A stretch of DNA of 10,883 nucleotides from an uncultured Bacteroidota bacterium (GTDB lineage: Bacteria; Bacteroidota; Bacteroidia; 2-12-FULL-35-15), in assembly GCA_903881065.1 (NCBI GenBank), contig CAIRRW010000124.1:1-10883 (forward strand), given 5' to 3'. The notes beneath the pieces are model-generated. The model was not told the DNA's origin. It saw only the letters and a program-made list of their open reading frames with translations, and searched no databases. Positions 1 through 6,980 of this stretch are shown one piece after another. Positions within the stretch are counted from its first letter, which is position 1. Each line of letters starts with the position of its first letter. The position numbers were made by a program, and so were the translations under genes.

Positions 1-11
1 CTTTTAAACTT

Positions 12-52
12 AATAAAAAAGCCCCGTGCAATTTGCACGGGGCTTTTTTATT
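12..52 (-). terminator. Rho-independent terminator, symmetrical
   Basis: A perfect 10-bp GC-rich stem (21-30 GCCCCGTGCA pairing with 34-43 TGCACGGGGC) closes over an ATT loop and is extended by nine A-T pairs (12-20 with 44-52). Read on the minus strand it starts about 17 bases after the stop codon of the 1157-residue gene and is followed by a U-rich run, so it should end the left transcription unit. Because the A and T tracts flank both arms, it could also stop transcription arriving on the plus strand from beyond the left edge. Confidence 0.93.
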
Positions 53-68
53 TTAAAAACTAAAACTT

Positions 69-3000
69 CTATTTATTCACAACTACTTTTTTGATAGAAA
101 CAAATTTATCATTTGAAACCTTCAATATATACACACCATTAGCAATGGATTGTAAATTGATTTCCTGCTTTTGGTTTGCAACAGCATTTGTTTCAAGGAT
201 AACTTGCTTGCCTGTGATGTCCATTAATTGAACAAGTGCATTTTCAGCAGCTATTACATTTAATGTTTCTTTGGCAGGGTTAGGATAAATGTTAACCATG
301 TAATCTGCAGAGTTAACAGCGTTGATTCCAGTGGTTGCAGAAGCAGTACCTGTTACTTCAACAGTTACTTTTTCACCATTTAAGTAACCTTCCAACGAAC
401 TTAAATCTGTCGAGTTGATTTCTGTAGCACTTGTAGCAAACTTAACAGATACGATAGGTTGAGTGATGTCATAGTTTTGTAAACTGTTCGAAGTGAAACG
501 TAAAGTATTATCAACAGTATTAAAATTATCCAATGTTTGAGCATAAAATGCATTGTTAATAATTGAGCTGTATGATAAATTACTTTGGTTGAATTGTGTT
601 GCAAAGTCAAGTGAATTAACATTTACATCTGATACAATTGAAACCGGTATATTGATATACCCATTGCTGATAGCTGAATTTGATAAGTCAAAAATAACTT
701 TATTGTTACTGCTCAATTGTTTCAATACACCATCAGCAGCAATGTTTTTATAACTTCCATTCACATCTCCCAACATAACACCAATGTATTTTCCACCATT
801 GGTAATTGAAGGACAAGAACCGCCGGTTGAAGGCACTGATAAATGGAAAGGAACTACCGGTGTTCTGAATTTAGAGAAACCGATTCCATCATCAGTAGGG
901 AATGTTGAAGAACGTTGGTAAGCAGCACTTACAGTTAATGTAGAATCAATAAACAACCAGTCTTTAGATAATTGACCATTTGAAACACCCTGAGCATTGT
1001 AGTTCCATGATTGTTTAAATTCAGGAATAATCAATACAGTACGTTGATTGATTTGAGAAACGTCACCCGCGCTGATTACTCCATCCATGTTAACATCCAT
1101 TGCAACCATTTGATGAATTGTAGGAACAAATGATGGATCGTTGATTAATAATTTTCTGGTTAAGAAAACGTCGAAACCATTTACAACAGGCTGTACACTT
1201 GTGTTAGGAAGGATATCTCTTTGAACAGAAATATCAGAACCATGGTTGATGTTGTAAACAAAACTACCAGTTAAATCAGGTTGAACAGCAGCAACAGATT
1301 GATTTGCTCCTGTATTATCAGTACCATAGATGTTAGTAATTAAATACTGATTTGGGTTACCAACATTATAAAGTATTGCACTTGTATCTGCCCAGAATTT
1401 CAATTTACCACTAAAAGTACTGTCTTTATAAGAGATGTAATCACCAGCCTGAACTAATTTAGCAACAACACCATTGTAGTAACTTTCCTGTAATGGAGCC
1501 ACTGTAAAGTGTGCAGTATCTACAGAGTTAAATCCAGCTTTTTTATTGAATTGAACACATAATAAGTTACCTGTTCCATTGAATACTGTACCTGCAGGAG
1601 CAGTAGAGTTAAGATAAGCAGAAATATTCATTACTCCGTTTATAGAGTCAATGCTATTTGCAACATCTACATACGAAGGTGTAATTAATCCACTATTAAC
1701 AGTTATACCGCCTGTAGCACGTACTTTGGCAGTATTATAATGCAACACCATGTCATAACCGATTACGTTTTTAACTGTATCAACAGCAGCTATTGGTAAA
1801 CAGAAAGAAGTGATTAAACATTTTTCTGTTGTAGTTACTATTTTATATGGTAATGCATTCGGGTCAGCTATTGAAAGAGTAATTGGAGCAGATGTAGTTA
1901 CAGCACCTCTGTTATCAGTAGCTTTTGCAGTAAATATAGCATTGCCTATAACGCTGGTCCAAGAACCTGTGTAAGGCGCACTATTATCAATACCAACAGA
2001 AACACCATTTACAAAAAACTCAACTTGTGTAACTGTTCCGTCAGCATCAGATGCTGTAGCGGCTAAAGAAACAACGGCAGGAGCTGTAAATACAGATGAA
2101 CTTGTTGGAGAATTTAAACTTACTGCAGGAGGAATATTAGCAACAATGGTGATGTCAGCAACTATAGAAGTTGTTTGAGCACCTAAGTTGTCTGTAGATT
2201 TAGCAGTAATGTGGTGTAAACCCAAAACTGCAGTCCAACTAGCATTATAAGGAGAACTAATAGCTGTGCTTAAAGAAACACCGTCAACAAAAAACTGTAC
2301 CGAAGCAACTGTTCCATCAGCATCAGCTGCTGTAGCAGAAATAGCGATAACATCACCTACAACACCTGTTGTTGGAGCTGAAACGCTTACAGTTGGAGGT
2401 TGATTATTTGCAACATTAATTGTTACTGCTGCTGAAGTAGTTGAATCTCCTGTGTTATCACAAGCTCTTGCTGTTAAAGTATGCGAACCTACAACGCCAG
2501 TATAATTAGCAGTGTATGGAGAACTATTATCAACTGCAATAGAAACACCATCAACAAAGAATTTTACTGAAGAAACTGTACCATCAGCATCAGCTGCTGT
2601 AGCAGCAATTGCAACATTAGAGCCAGTAATGAAACTAGCACCTGTTGTAGGAGAAGTGATAGAAACTGTTGGAGGCAAATTTGGAGCAAGAATTAAACTA
2701 GGGATTGAAATTTCAGCTCCAGTAGGATTGTTTGCAACAAAATTTTGAGTACCACCTGAAGGAGTTCCCAATTGAAGATTTAATTGAAAACCAAAAACTC
2801 CATCTGTAGTAAACTGACCTAACAATACTCTATTAGTAGCAGAAATAGGACCTGTAGAACCGTTTAAAGATGCAATAGAACCATTGGTTGTGGAGAATGA
2901 ACTACCAACAGTTGAACCATCAGTAAACACATTAAGTGCAGAGGTAAGACCTACAAATGTTACTGATTGAGGTGCAGCCAAACCGCTTGGTGCTCCTGAA

Positions 3001-3542
3001 TAATAGTAACCATCCTGAGTTGTTAAAGGAATACCTGCAGCAGCAGCATTATTTTGCAAAACGTTACCTGCAACTGCAGTAACAAGGTTTGCACCACCGT
3101 TAGTCACGTCATCTTCTGACTTTAGAACTCCGTAAGCGTTAGTAGCTGCAGACCCAACAGAAAACCAAGAGTCTAAACCTAACACACCACCTGTAGTATT
3201 TTTTACAGCGTTTCTATTCCATGTAGGAGTATTACCACCTGCAGAATTGTTATAGAAAGACGTTGTTGTAGTTACCTGTAATGTATGTAAAGGGGCGTTA
3301 GTGCCATATAATGCCTGAACTTTATATCCAGGTAATAAATCGGCATAAACTCTGTAGGTTACCGAACCTACAGGCAAAGCACCAGTAGCGTATCCTGCAT
3401 TTGTAGCATCTACGTCTGCAGCTGCTGCATCGGCAGCATTTGCAACGTAATACTTTTCAACTATGATATTCTCTAGCCCGTTTTGAGCATGAGCAATACC
3501 TCCCAGTATAAGTAGGCTTGCGCCTAATATAATTTTTTTCAT
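69..3542 (-). CDS. Modular T9SS-secreted surface protein (Ig-like repeats, cohesin-like domains, type A sorting domain)
   Basis: This is a complete 1157-residue protein, probably exported through the type IX secretion system and displayed on or released from the surface. Order of parts: signal peptide (1-20, ending AHAQ); an N-terminal domain (about 22-287) shared with the 465-residue protein of this window; three bacterial Ig-like repeats (about 290-378, 381-467, 470-557), each with ATAxDADGTV and FFVxGVS signatures; a cohesin-like beta domain (about 566-706); a dockerin-type calcium loop DVNMDGVISAGD (816-827) and a degenerate second loop GDVNGSY (925-931); a second cohesin-like segment (about 947-1065); and a T9SS type A sorting domain (about 1083-1157) with YPNP and a basic tail KKVVVNK. 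The start follows from the signal peptide. It lies 36 bases after the 606-residue gene and is probably co-transcribed with it. The role is likely adhesion or scaffolding; no catalytic motif is visible. The cohesin and dockerin assignments come from pattern recognition only. Confidence 0.9.
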   Translation of the reverse strand: MKKIILGASLLILGGIAHAQNGLENIIVEKYYVANAADAAAADVDATNAGYATGALPVGSVTYRVYADLLPGYKVQALYGTNAPLHTLQVTTTTSFYNNSAGGNTPTWNRNAVKNTTGGVLGLDSWFSVGSAATNAYGVLKSEDDVTNGGANLVTAVAGNVLQNNAAAAGIPLTTQDGYYYSGAPSGLAAPQSVTFVGLTSALNVFTDGSTVGSSFSTTNGSIASLNGSTGPISATNRVLLGQFTTDGVFGFQLNLQLGTPSGGTQNFVANNPTGAEISIPSLILAPNLPPTVSITSPTTGASFITGSNVAIAATAADADGTVSSVKFFVDGVSIAVDNSSPYTANYTGVVGSHTLTARACDNTGDSTTSAAVTINVANNQPPTVSVSAPTTGVVGDVIAISATAADADGTVASVQFFVDGVSLSTAISSPYNASWTAVLGLHHITAKSTDNLGAQTTSIVADITIVANIPPAVSLNSPTSSSVFTAPAVVSLAATASDADGTVTQVEFFVNGVSVGIDNSAPYTGSWTSVIGNAIFTAKATDNRGAVTTSAPITLSIADPNALPYKIVTTTEKCLITSFCLPIAAVDTVKNVIGYDMVLHYNTAKVRATGGITVNSGLITPSYVDVANSIDSINGVMNISAYLNSTAPAGTVFNGTGNLLCVQFNKKAGFNSVDTAHFTVAPLQESYYNGVVAKLVQAGDYISYKDSTFSGKLKFWADTSAILYNVGNPNQYLITNIYGTDNTGANQSVAAVQPDLTGSFVYNINHGSDISVQRDILPNTSVQPVVNGFDVFLTRKLLINDPSFVPTIHQMVAMDVNMDGVISAGDVSQINQRTVLIIPEFKQSWNYNAQGVSNGQLSKDWLFIDSTLTVSAAYQRSSTFPTDDGIGFSKFRTPVVPFHLSVPSTGGSCPSITNGGKYIGVMLGDVNGSYKNIAADGVLKQLSSNNKVIFDLSNSAISNGYINIPVSIVSDVNVNSLDFATQFNQSNLSYSSIINNAFYAQTLDNFNTVDNTLRFTSNSLQNYDITQPIVSVKFATSATEINSTDLSSLEGYLNGEKVTVEVTGTASATTGINAVNSADYMVNIYPNPAKETLNVIAAENALVQLMDITGKQVILETNAVANQKQEINLQSIANGVYILKVSNDKFVSIKKVVVNK
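1872..2675 (-). repeat. Three tandem Ig-like domain repeats inside the 1157-residue gene
   Basis: Three tandem units of about 265 bases encode Ig-like domains (minus strand: 2675-2409, 2402-2142, 2135-1872). Each starts with a PPxVS motif, continues through ATAxDADGTV, FFVxGVS and a SPY or APY, and ends with a TDN- or CDN-like segment before a short linker. Conservation extends to the DNA: the stretches near 2578-2612, 2312-2346 and 2034-2062, which encode the DADGTV region, are nearly identical in all three copies. This points to internal duplication with ongoing recombination or fairly recent copying. Confidence 0.88.
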
Positions 3543-3578
3543 GACGATATGTATTAAAGATTTATTCTGTGTCTTCCC

Positions 3579-5399
3579 CTAGTGGCAAGATTGATTGAAG
3601 TTGCCTAACAGTATCAAGAAGTCACTGTTATCAGTAATTCCGTCTTGATTGATATCCGTTGGACATGCAGCTAATCCACCTGTTGTTTGCAACAATGTAG
3701 CATAAGACCACTGAGACAACCATGAAGGAGCACCAGATGCAAAGGCACCTCTGTAGTTTTCAGGTGTAAAGAACCCATCAGCAGGAGCAACTGTTGCAGT
3801 AGCTAAAGCAGGGCTTGGAGTAGCATTGTATTTTGTAGAAACAGCATTGCTTGTACCATCCATTGCCCAAACGTAAGTAAATCCTGGGATTGTAGCAGCA
3901 TTAATATTTCCATCAGTAGTATAAAATTGAATTGAATCTGCTGCTGTTGGTAAGTGGGAAGTAACATTATGATAGTATGATGCACTTCCTGAAAGTTTAG
4001 AAACATCTTTTACTAAAGTAGCAGCCCATGCTCCTGGAGCACCTGTGCCCATACCAATAAAAGTATTGTTTTTAACAATTAAACTTGGTGTACCGTTGTT
4101 GTTTCTCCAATTGTCATAAGAGTCAATTACTGATTGACCAGTTGAACTTGTTGTAGCTGTTCTTGAACCTTCTCCTGGTTTATTTCCTGTCCATAAGTTT
4201 AAACCTACAGCAAAGTTTGCAAATACTGAATTGTAGATTTCACCTTCAGTTAATTCTTTTGCCATGATAGCAGCCATTCCTGTGTTGTCAGAAGATTCAG
4301 TTCTTTTGTTATTTCCAATCATAGTTACATTGTAAATAACCGGATGTGAACGGTAACCACCAGCTTGGATTGTTCCGATAGCAACACCTGAACCATTACC
4401 TGATTGCTGGTCATCTGAATCCATTTCGAAACCGTTATCAGCATCTTTTGTAGCTGCAGAAGCGGTATCAGCTGTAGAAACTTTTATAGAAAACACATTT
4501 TGAACTTTCCCGCTGTATCCATCATCCCAGTCAAACATATCATCATTACCGAACATGAATGTACAGTTTTTGATGTTTACAGTTCCACCCCAAAATTCCA
4601 TGTTATCGTCAGCAGCAGAAATAACTTCTACATGGTCAACAATGGTACCTCTACCAACTGAACCAAAAGAAATACCATTCAACTCTCCACCAACCTGAAG
4701 AATTTGTCCTGCATACCTTACAGATACATATCTCAAAATACCAGAACAATCATTATCATCAAAAGTGGTCTTGTAACCAGCTTGAGGTGTAGTTAAATTC
4801 ACACCAAATTGATCTCTGAAATCTGACGTTGCAAAACCTTCGTGAGTTCCAAGACCGTCAGCAACACAAAGTCTTCCATCGCCAACACCTGCCTGGAAAG
4901 GGCCATTTTTAGCAAGAGTTAATGTGTTGGATGCTTGTCCACACAATACAAGACCTCCCCATTTTGAAGCTGTTGGTAAATTAATTCCTGTAGTTCCGTC
5001 CATTGGGTCAGATTGAACAGTCATAACGATTGGGCATTCTGCTGTTCCGTCAGCAATAATTTGTCCACCTCTAGAAACAATAAGAGCGGTAGCAGTTGTT
5101 GGAACTCCTGTAGCCACACCTTTAATAACTGTACCCGGTTGAACTGTTAATGTTTTACCATTAGGTACATAGATTTTTTTGTCAAGAATCCACATCTTGT
5201 CACAAGTTAGAATTGTGTTGTTTAATAAATCCCCATCAGAAACTCCACCATTGGTAGCTAAAGTTGATAGATTTACAGTTGGCCGAGATGCCACTGAAGG
5301 ACATCCGCATGACGCACCAAGATTTGTTTGAGCAATACTCGGTGTCGCCGCAATAACAGCTAATACGGCTGTTGCAATTAGGTTTGAAATTTTTTTCAT
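3579..5399 (-). CDS. Secreted beta-helix-like protein with C-terminal dockerin-like loop
   Basis: This is a complete 606-residue exported protein. The signal peptide covers about 1-24 (hydrophobic AVLAVIAA, then SIAQ). The core (about 60-460) matches a widespread Bacteroidota family of unknown function, often seen among T9SS cargo: a GKTLTVQPGTVIKG segment, WGGLVLCGQA, GILRYVSVRYAG, a GRGTIVDHVEV segment and FWGGTVNIKN. The spacing of short strands and turns suggests a right-handed parallel beta-helix. Acidic stretches (FGNDDMFDWDDGYSGK near 283-298; DNGFEMDSDD near 321-330) may bind calcium. The last 29 residues are a single dockerin-type EF loop, DINQDGITDNSD (582-593), between C579 and C605; a T9SS sorting domain is absent, which is unusual for this family. 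It probably starts the left transcription unit, 36 bases before the 1157-residue gene. The substrate or ligand is unknown; adhesion or polysaccharide binding is only a guess. Confidence 0.88.
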   Translation of the reverse strand: MKKISNLIATAVLAVIAATPSIAQTNLGASCGCPSVASRPTVNLSTLATNGGVSDGDLLNNTILTCDKMWILDKKIYVPNGKTLTVQPGTVIKGVATGVPTTATALIVSRGGQIIADGTAECPIVMTVQSDPMDGTTGINLPTASKWGGLVLCGQASNTLTLAKNGPFQAGVGDGRLCVADGLGTHEGFATSDFRDQFGVNLTTPQAGYKTTFDDNDCSGILRYVSVRYAGQILQVGGELNGISFGSVGRGTIVDHVEVISAADDNMEFWGGTVNIKNCTFMFGNDDMFDWDDGYSGKVQNVFSIKVSTADTASAATKDADNGFEMDSDDQQSGNGSGVAIGTIQAGGYRSHPVIYNVTMIGNNKRTESSDNTGMAAIMAKELTEGEIYNSVFANFAVGLNLWTGNKPGEGSRTATTSSTGQSVIDSYDNWRNNNGTPSLIVKNNTFIGMGTGAPGAWAATLVKDVSKLSGSASYYHNVTSHLPTAADSIQFYTTDGNINAATIPGFTYVWAMDGTSNAVSTKYNATPSPALATATVAPADGFFTPENYRGAFASGAPSWLSQWSYATLLQTTGGLAACPTDINQDGITDNSDFLILLGNFNQSCH

Positions 5400-5675
5400 T
5401 TTTTCGTTTTTGTTAATTTGTAATTGTTTTAAAATAATTTTAGTTCTAATTTTTTAATAGGTTTCGTAATCTTTCTGTTTTGTGGGTTTGTAAAATTTAT
5501 TTTTATAAGTGTGATTAGTTCGGGAACAAAATTAGATTTAGTATATGTTGTGATTATTAAATGAGGATTATGAAAGTTGAATTTTTTTGGTAATTAAATA
5601 TTAAGAAAAACAAATTTTAAGAACAATTAAATTAACATTGATAAGGAAAATTTAAATTTAATTAAAGAGGAGGGA
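5400..5675. other. AT-rich intergenic region with long leader
   Basis: This 276-base gap separates the right block from the 606-residue gene. It is very AT-rich and has no open frame with a credible product. It contains the -7 promoter element described separately and an A-rich leader of about 120 bases on the minus strand, ending in a purine-rich AAAAACGAAAAA run directly before the start codon and lacking a Shine-Dalgarno sequence. I see no hairpin with a U-tract after the 182-residue gene, so the end of that operon is not marked by an obvious intrinsic terminator, and I recognise no riboswitch. Confidence 0.6.
5527..5534 (-). promoter_or_regulatory. Bacteroidota-type -7 promoter element
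   Basis: On the minus strand these bases read TAATTTTG, an exact match to the Bacteroidota housekeeping -7 consensus TAnnTTTG. Initiation would fall a few bases downstream, near 5520, giving a leader of about 120 bases before the 606-residue gene. No convincing TTTG -33 element lies 19-21 bases upstream, and chance matches are common in AT-rich DNA, so the assignment is tentative. It is the only match I found between 5400 and 5675 in the right orientation. Confidence 0.4.
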
Positions 5676-6224
5676 TTAATACGAAACAACTATTTTTTTG
5701 GTAACCTTTATCAATTCATCCAATGATACCTTACCGTCTAAATAGTACAGTTTAAATTTGAATAATTTATTGCCTTTCATGACCAGAATAAATGGATAAT
5801 TAAGGTTGTCTTTTGCCAAAAATGATTCGTCACCACCAAGTTCATTTACCATACTTAATCTAGCAGTTTTTTCATTCTCAGCTTTTAGACTAGAGAAGGT
5901 AGTTCGTGCAATAGTGGTGTCATTATATTGTTCGAACATAAAGAAAATTCTACCTTTTGAAGTACTGTCTTTATAGGAGGCAACGTAGTCGATTTTATAT
6001 CTCAACATTCCACTTGAAAACTTGAATGTACTATCCAAAAGTCGAGATGGTTTTCCTAAAATCCTATCTGCTTCAGCTAAAGTTATGAAGCTATAGGAGT
6101 GCATTACTGTATCTTTATAATTTACAGATTTGTAATTGGGAAGGTTCTGACTTTTTAAAGTATTAATGGAAATTAAACCTAGAAAAGCAATTAAATAAAT
6201 TAAACCACCTGAAATTCTTTTCAT
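5676..6224 (-). CDS. Small secreted protein of unknown function
   Basis: This is a complete 182-residue protein I cannot assign to a named family. It begins with a signal peptide (about 1-26: MKR, the hydrophobic run LIYLIAFLGLI, then KSQ) and has no lipobox cysteine; the mature part contains no cysteine at all. The layout resembles small periplasmic alpha/beta proteins that start with an L-x-x-A-D-x-x-L-G helix (here TLAEADRILGKPSR, about 48-61), continue through strands (MLRYKIDYVAS, IFFMFEQY), carry a GGDESFLAKDN turn where related proteins have GDEAF, then a strand with KGNKLFKFKL, and end with a helix SLDELIKVTKKIV. That similarity is a pattern impression. It is the last gene of the right operon, 10 bases after the barrel gene, which suggests a role tied to that barrel or to the lipoprotein before it. 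Confidence 0.8.
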   Translation of the reverse strand: MKRISGGLIYLIAFLGLISINTLKSQNLPNYKSVNYKDTVMHSYSFITLAEADRILGKPSRLLDSTFKFSSGMLRYKIDYVASYKDSTSKGRIFFMFEQYNDTTIARTTFSSLKAENEKTARLSMVNELGGDESFLAKDNLNYPFILVMKGNKLFKFKLYYLDGKVSLDELIKVTKKIVVSY

Positions 6225-6234
6225 GCCATTGAAT

Positions 6235-6978
6235 TTATAAGTTATAATACAAACCGAAATTTATACCGGCAGAATAGAGAAATGACTTTACAGGAGCATC
6301 AACTATTGATGTTAAGGAGCGTCTATACATTGGTTCTATTTGCAATTTAATTATATTTGATATTGAGTAATCCAAACCTAAACCGGCAAGAATTGAAACA
6401 CTAATTCTATTGAATCCAGAATTACTAGCGAAGGATGTTTTTTCAGTATTTCCGTTGTCATTTCCCTTTAGTAAGGTTGTTTTCTGCATTAGGAAAACAT
6501 TACCTGAAGCACCGGCAGTTGCATACAATTTAAGCTTTCCAGTTAAAATATAGTAGTCTACTTTTAACGGAATATCAAGATACAGATAATGATATTTGTA
6601 TGTAAAATATATTGGTAATTGCCCTGAAGGTACATTTGTAAAAGAAACTTTTTTTGTTTTTTCGCCTCTATCAGAAAACAGTAAACCTGTTTCCATTACA
6701 AGTCTTTTATTAATATGGTAAGCAAGATTTAAACCGGCAGTGAAACCAAATTTTGCAGTTTCCATTGTGTCCCTTATGTCAGTAATCGCCTGACTAGAAG
6801 CATCTGATTTCAATTTTCTAAAATCATAATCAGGGGAAAATAATATTCCTATTTCAAATTCCCCTTTTCTTAAAGTATCTGTTTTTGCATTATTACTTTT
6901 GGTTTTTATGGTATCATTCGTCTGGCTTAATGATACAAAAGGAAGAAAAAGTAATAATAGAATAATATTTTTTTTCAT
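6235..6978 (-). CDS. PorT-like outer-membrane beta-barrel protein
   Basis: This complete 247-residue protein fits the Bacteroidota outer-membrane beta-barrel family often labelled PorT-like (OMP_b-brl_2). It has a signal peptide (about 1-19, LLLLFLPFVSLSQ), a short polar linker rich in Lys, Thr and Asn, and then alternating amphipathic strands: EFEIGILFSPDYDF, KFGFTAGLNLAYHI, RLVMETGLLFSDRG, YHYLYLDIPLKVDYYIL, LKLYATAGASGNVF, ISVSILAGLGLDYSI, LQIEPMYRRSL and YSAGINFGLYYNL. The LDIPLKVDYY strand and the GAGL-like strand followed by LQIEPMYRRSL are characteristic of the family. It should be a small barrel of roughly eight strands; it is not necessarily the T9SS component PorT, since many paralogues exist per genome. 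It starts 2 bases after the FISUMP gene's stop and is probably translationally coupled to it. Confidence 0.88.
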   Translation of the reverse strand: MKKNIILLLLFLPFVSLSQTNDTIKTKSNNAKTDTLRKGEFEIGILFSPDYDFRKLKSDASSQAITDIRDTMETAKFGFTAGLNLAYHINKRLVMETGLLFSDRGEKTKKVSFTNVPSGQLPIYFTYKYHYLYLDIPLKVDYYILTGKLKLYATAGASGNVFLMQKTTLLKGNDNGNTEKTSFASNSGFNRISVSILAGLGLDYSISNIIKLQIEPMYRRSLTSIVDAPVKSFLYSAGINFGLYYNL

Positions 6979-6980
6979 AA

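Noticed and set aside
553..753. Plus-strand open frame of 66 codons
   Set aside because: It lies wholly inside the 1157-residue gene on the other strand and has no signal, motif or composition of its own.
1872..2675. CRISPR-like or satellite repeat array
   Set aside because: The repeats are in frame, about 265 bases long and encode Ig-like domains, with no short direct repeats or unique spacers.
2512..2748. Plus-strand open frame of 78 codons, Ala/Val/Thr-rich
   Set aside because: It is the antisense of an Ig-like repeat; its composition simply mirrors the Ala- and Thr-rich coding strand.
3543..3578. Separate promoter for the 1157-residue gene
   Set aside because: No TAnnTTTG match occurs in the 36-base gap on the minus strand, and the short spacing favours co-transcription with the 606-residue gene.
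5301..5311. Lipobox for the 606-residue protein at its CGC motif (C31)
   Set aside because: The cysteine lies too far behind the hydrophobic stretch and the preceding GAS does not fit a lipobox; a cleavage site after SIAQ is more likely.
5580..5675. Intrinsic terminator after the 182-residue gene
   Set aside because: Only short A/T palindromes such as AAATTTAAATTT occur; no GC-containing stem followed by a U-tract was found.
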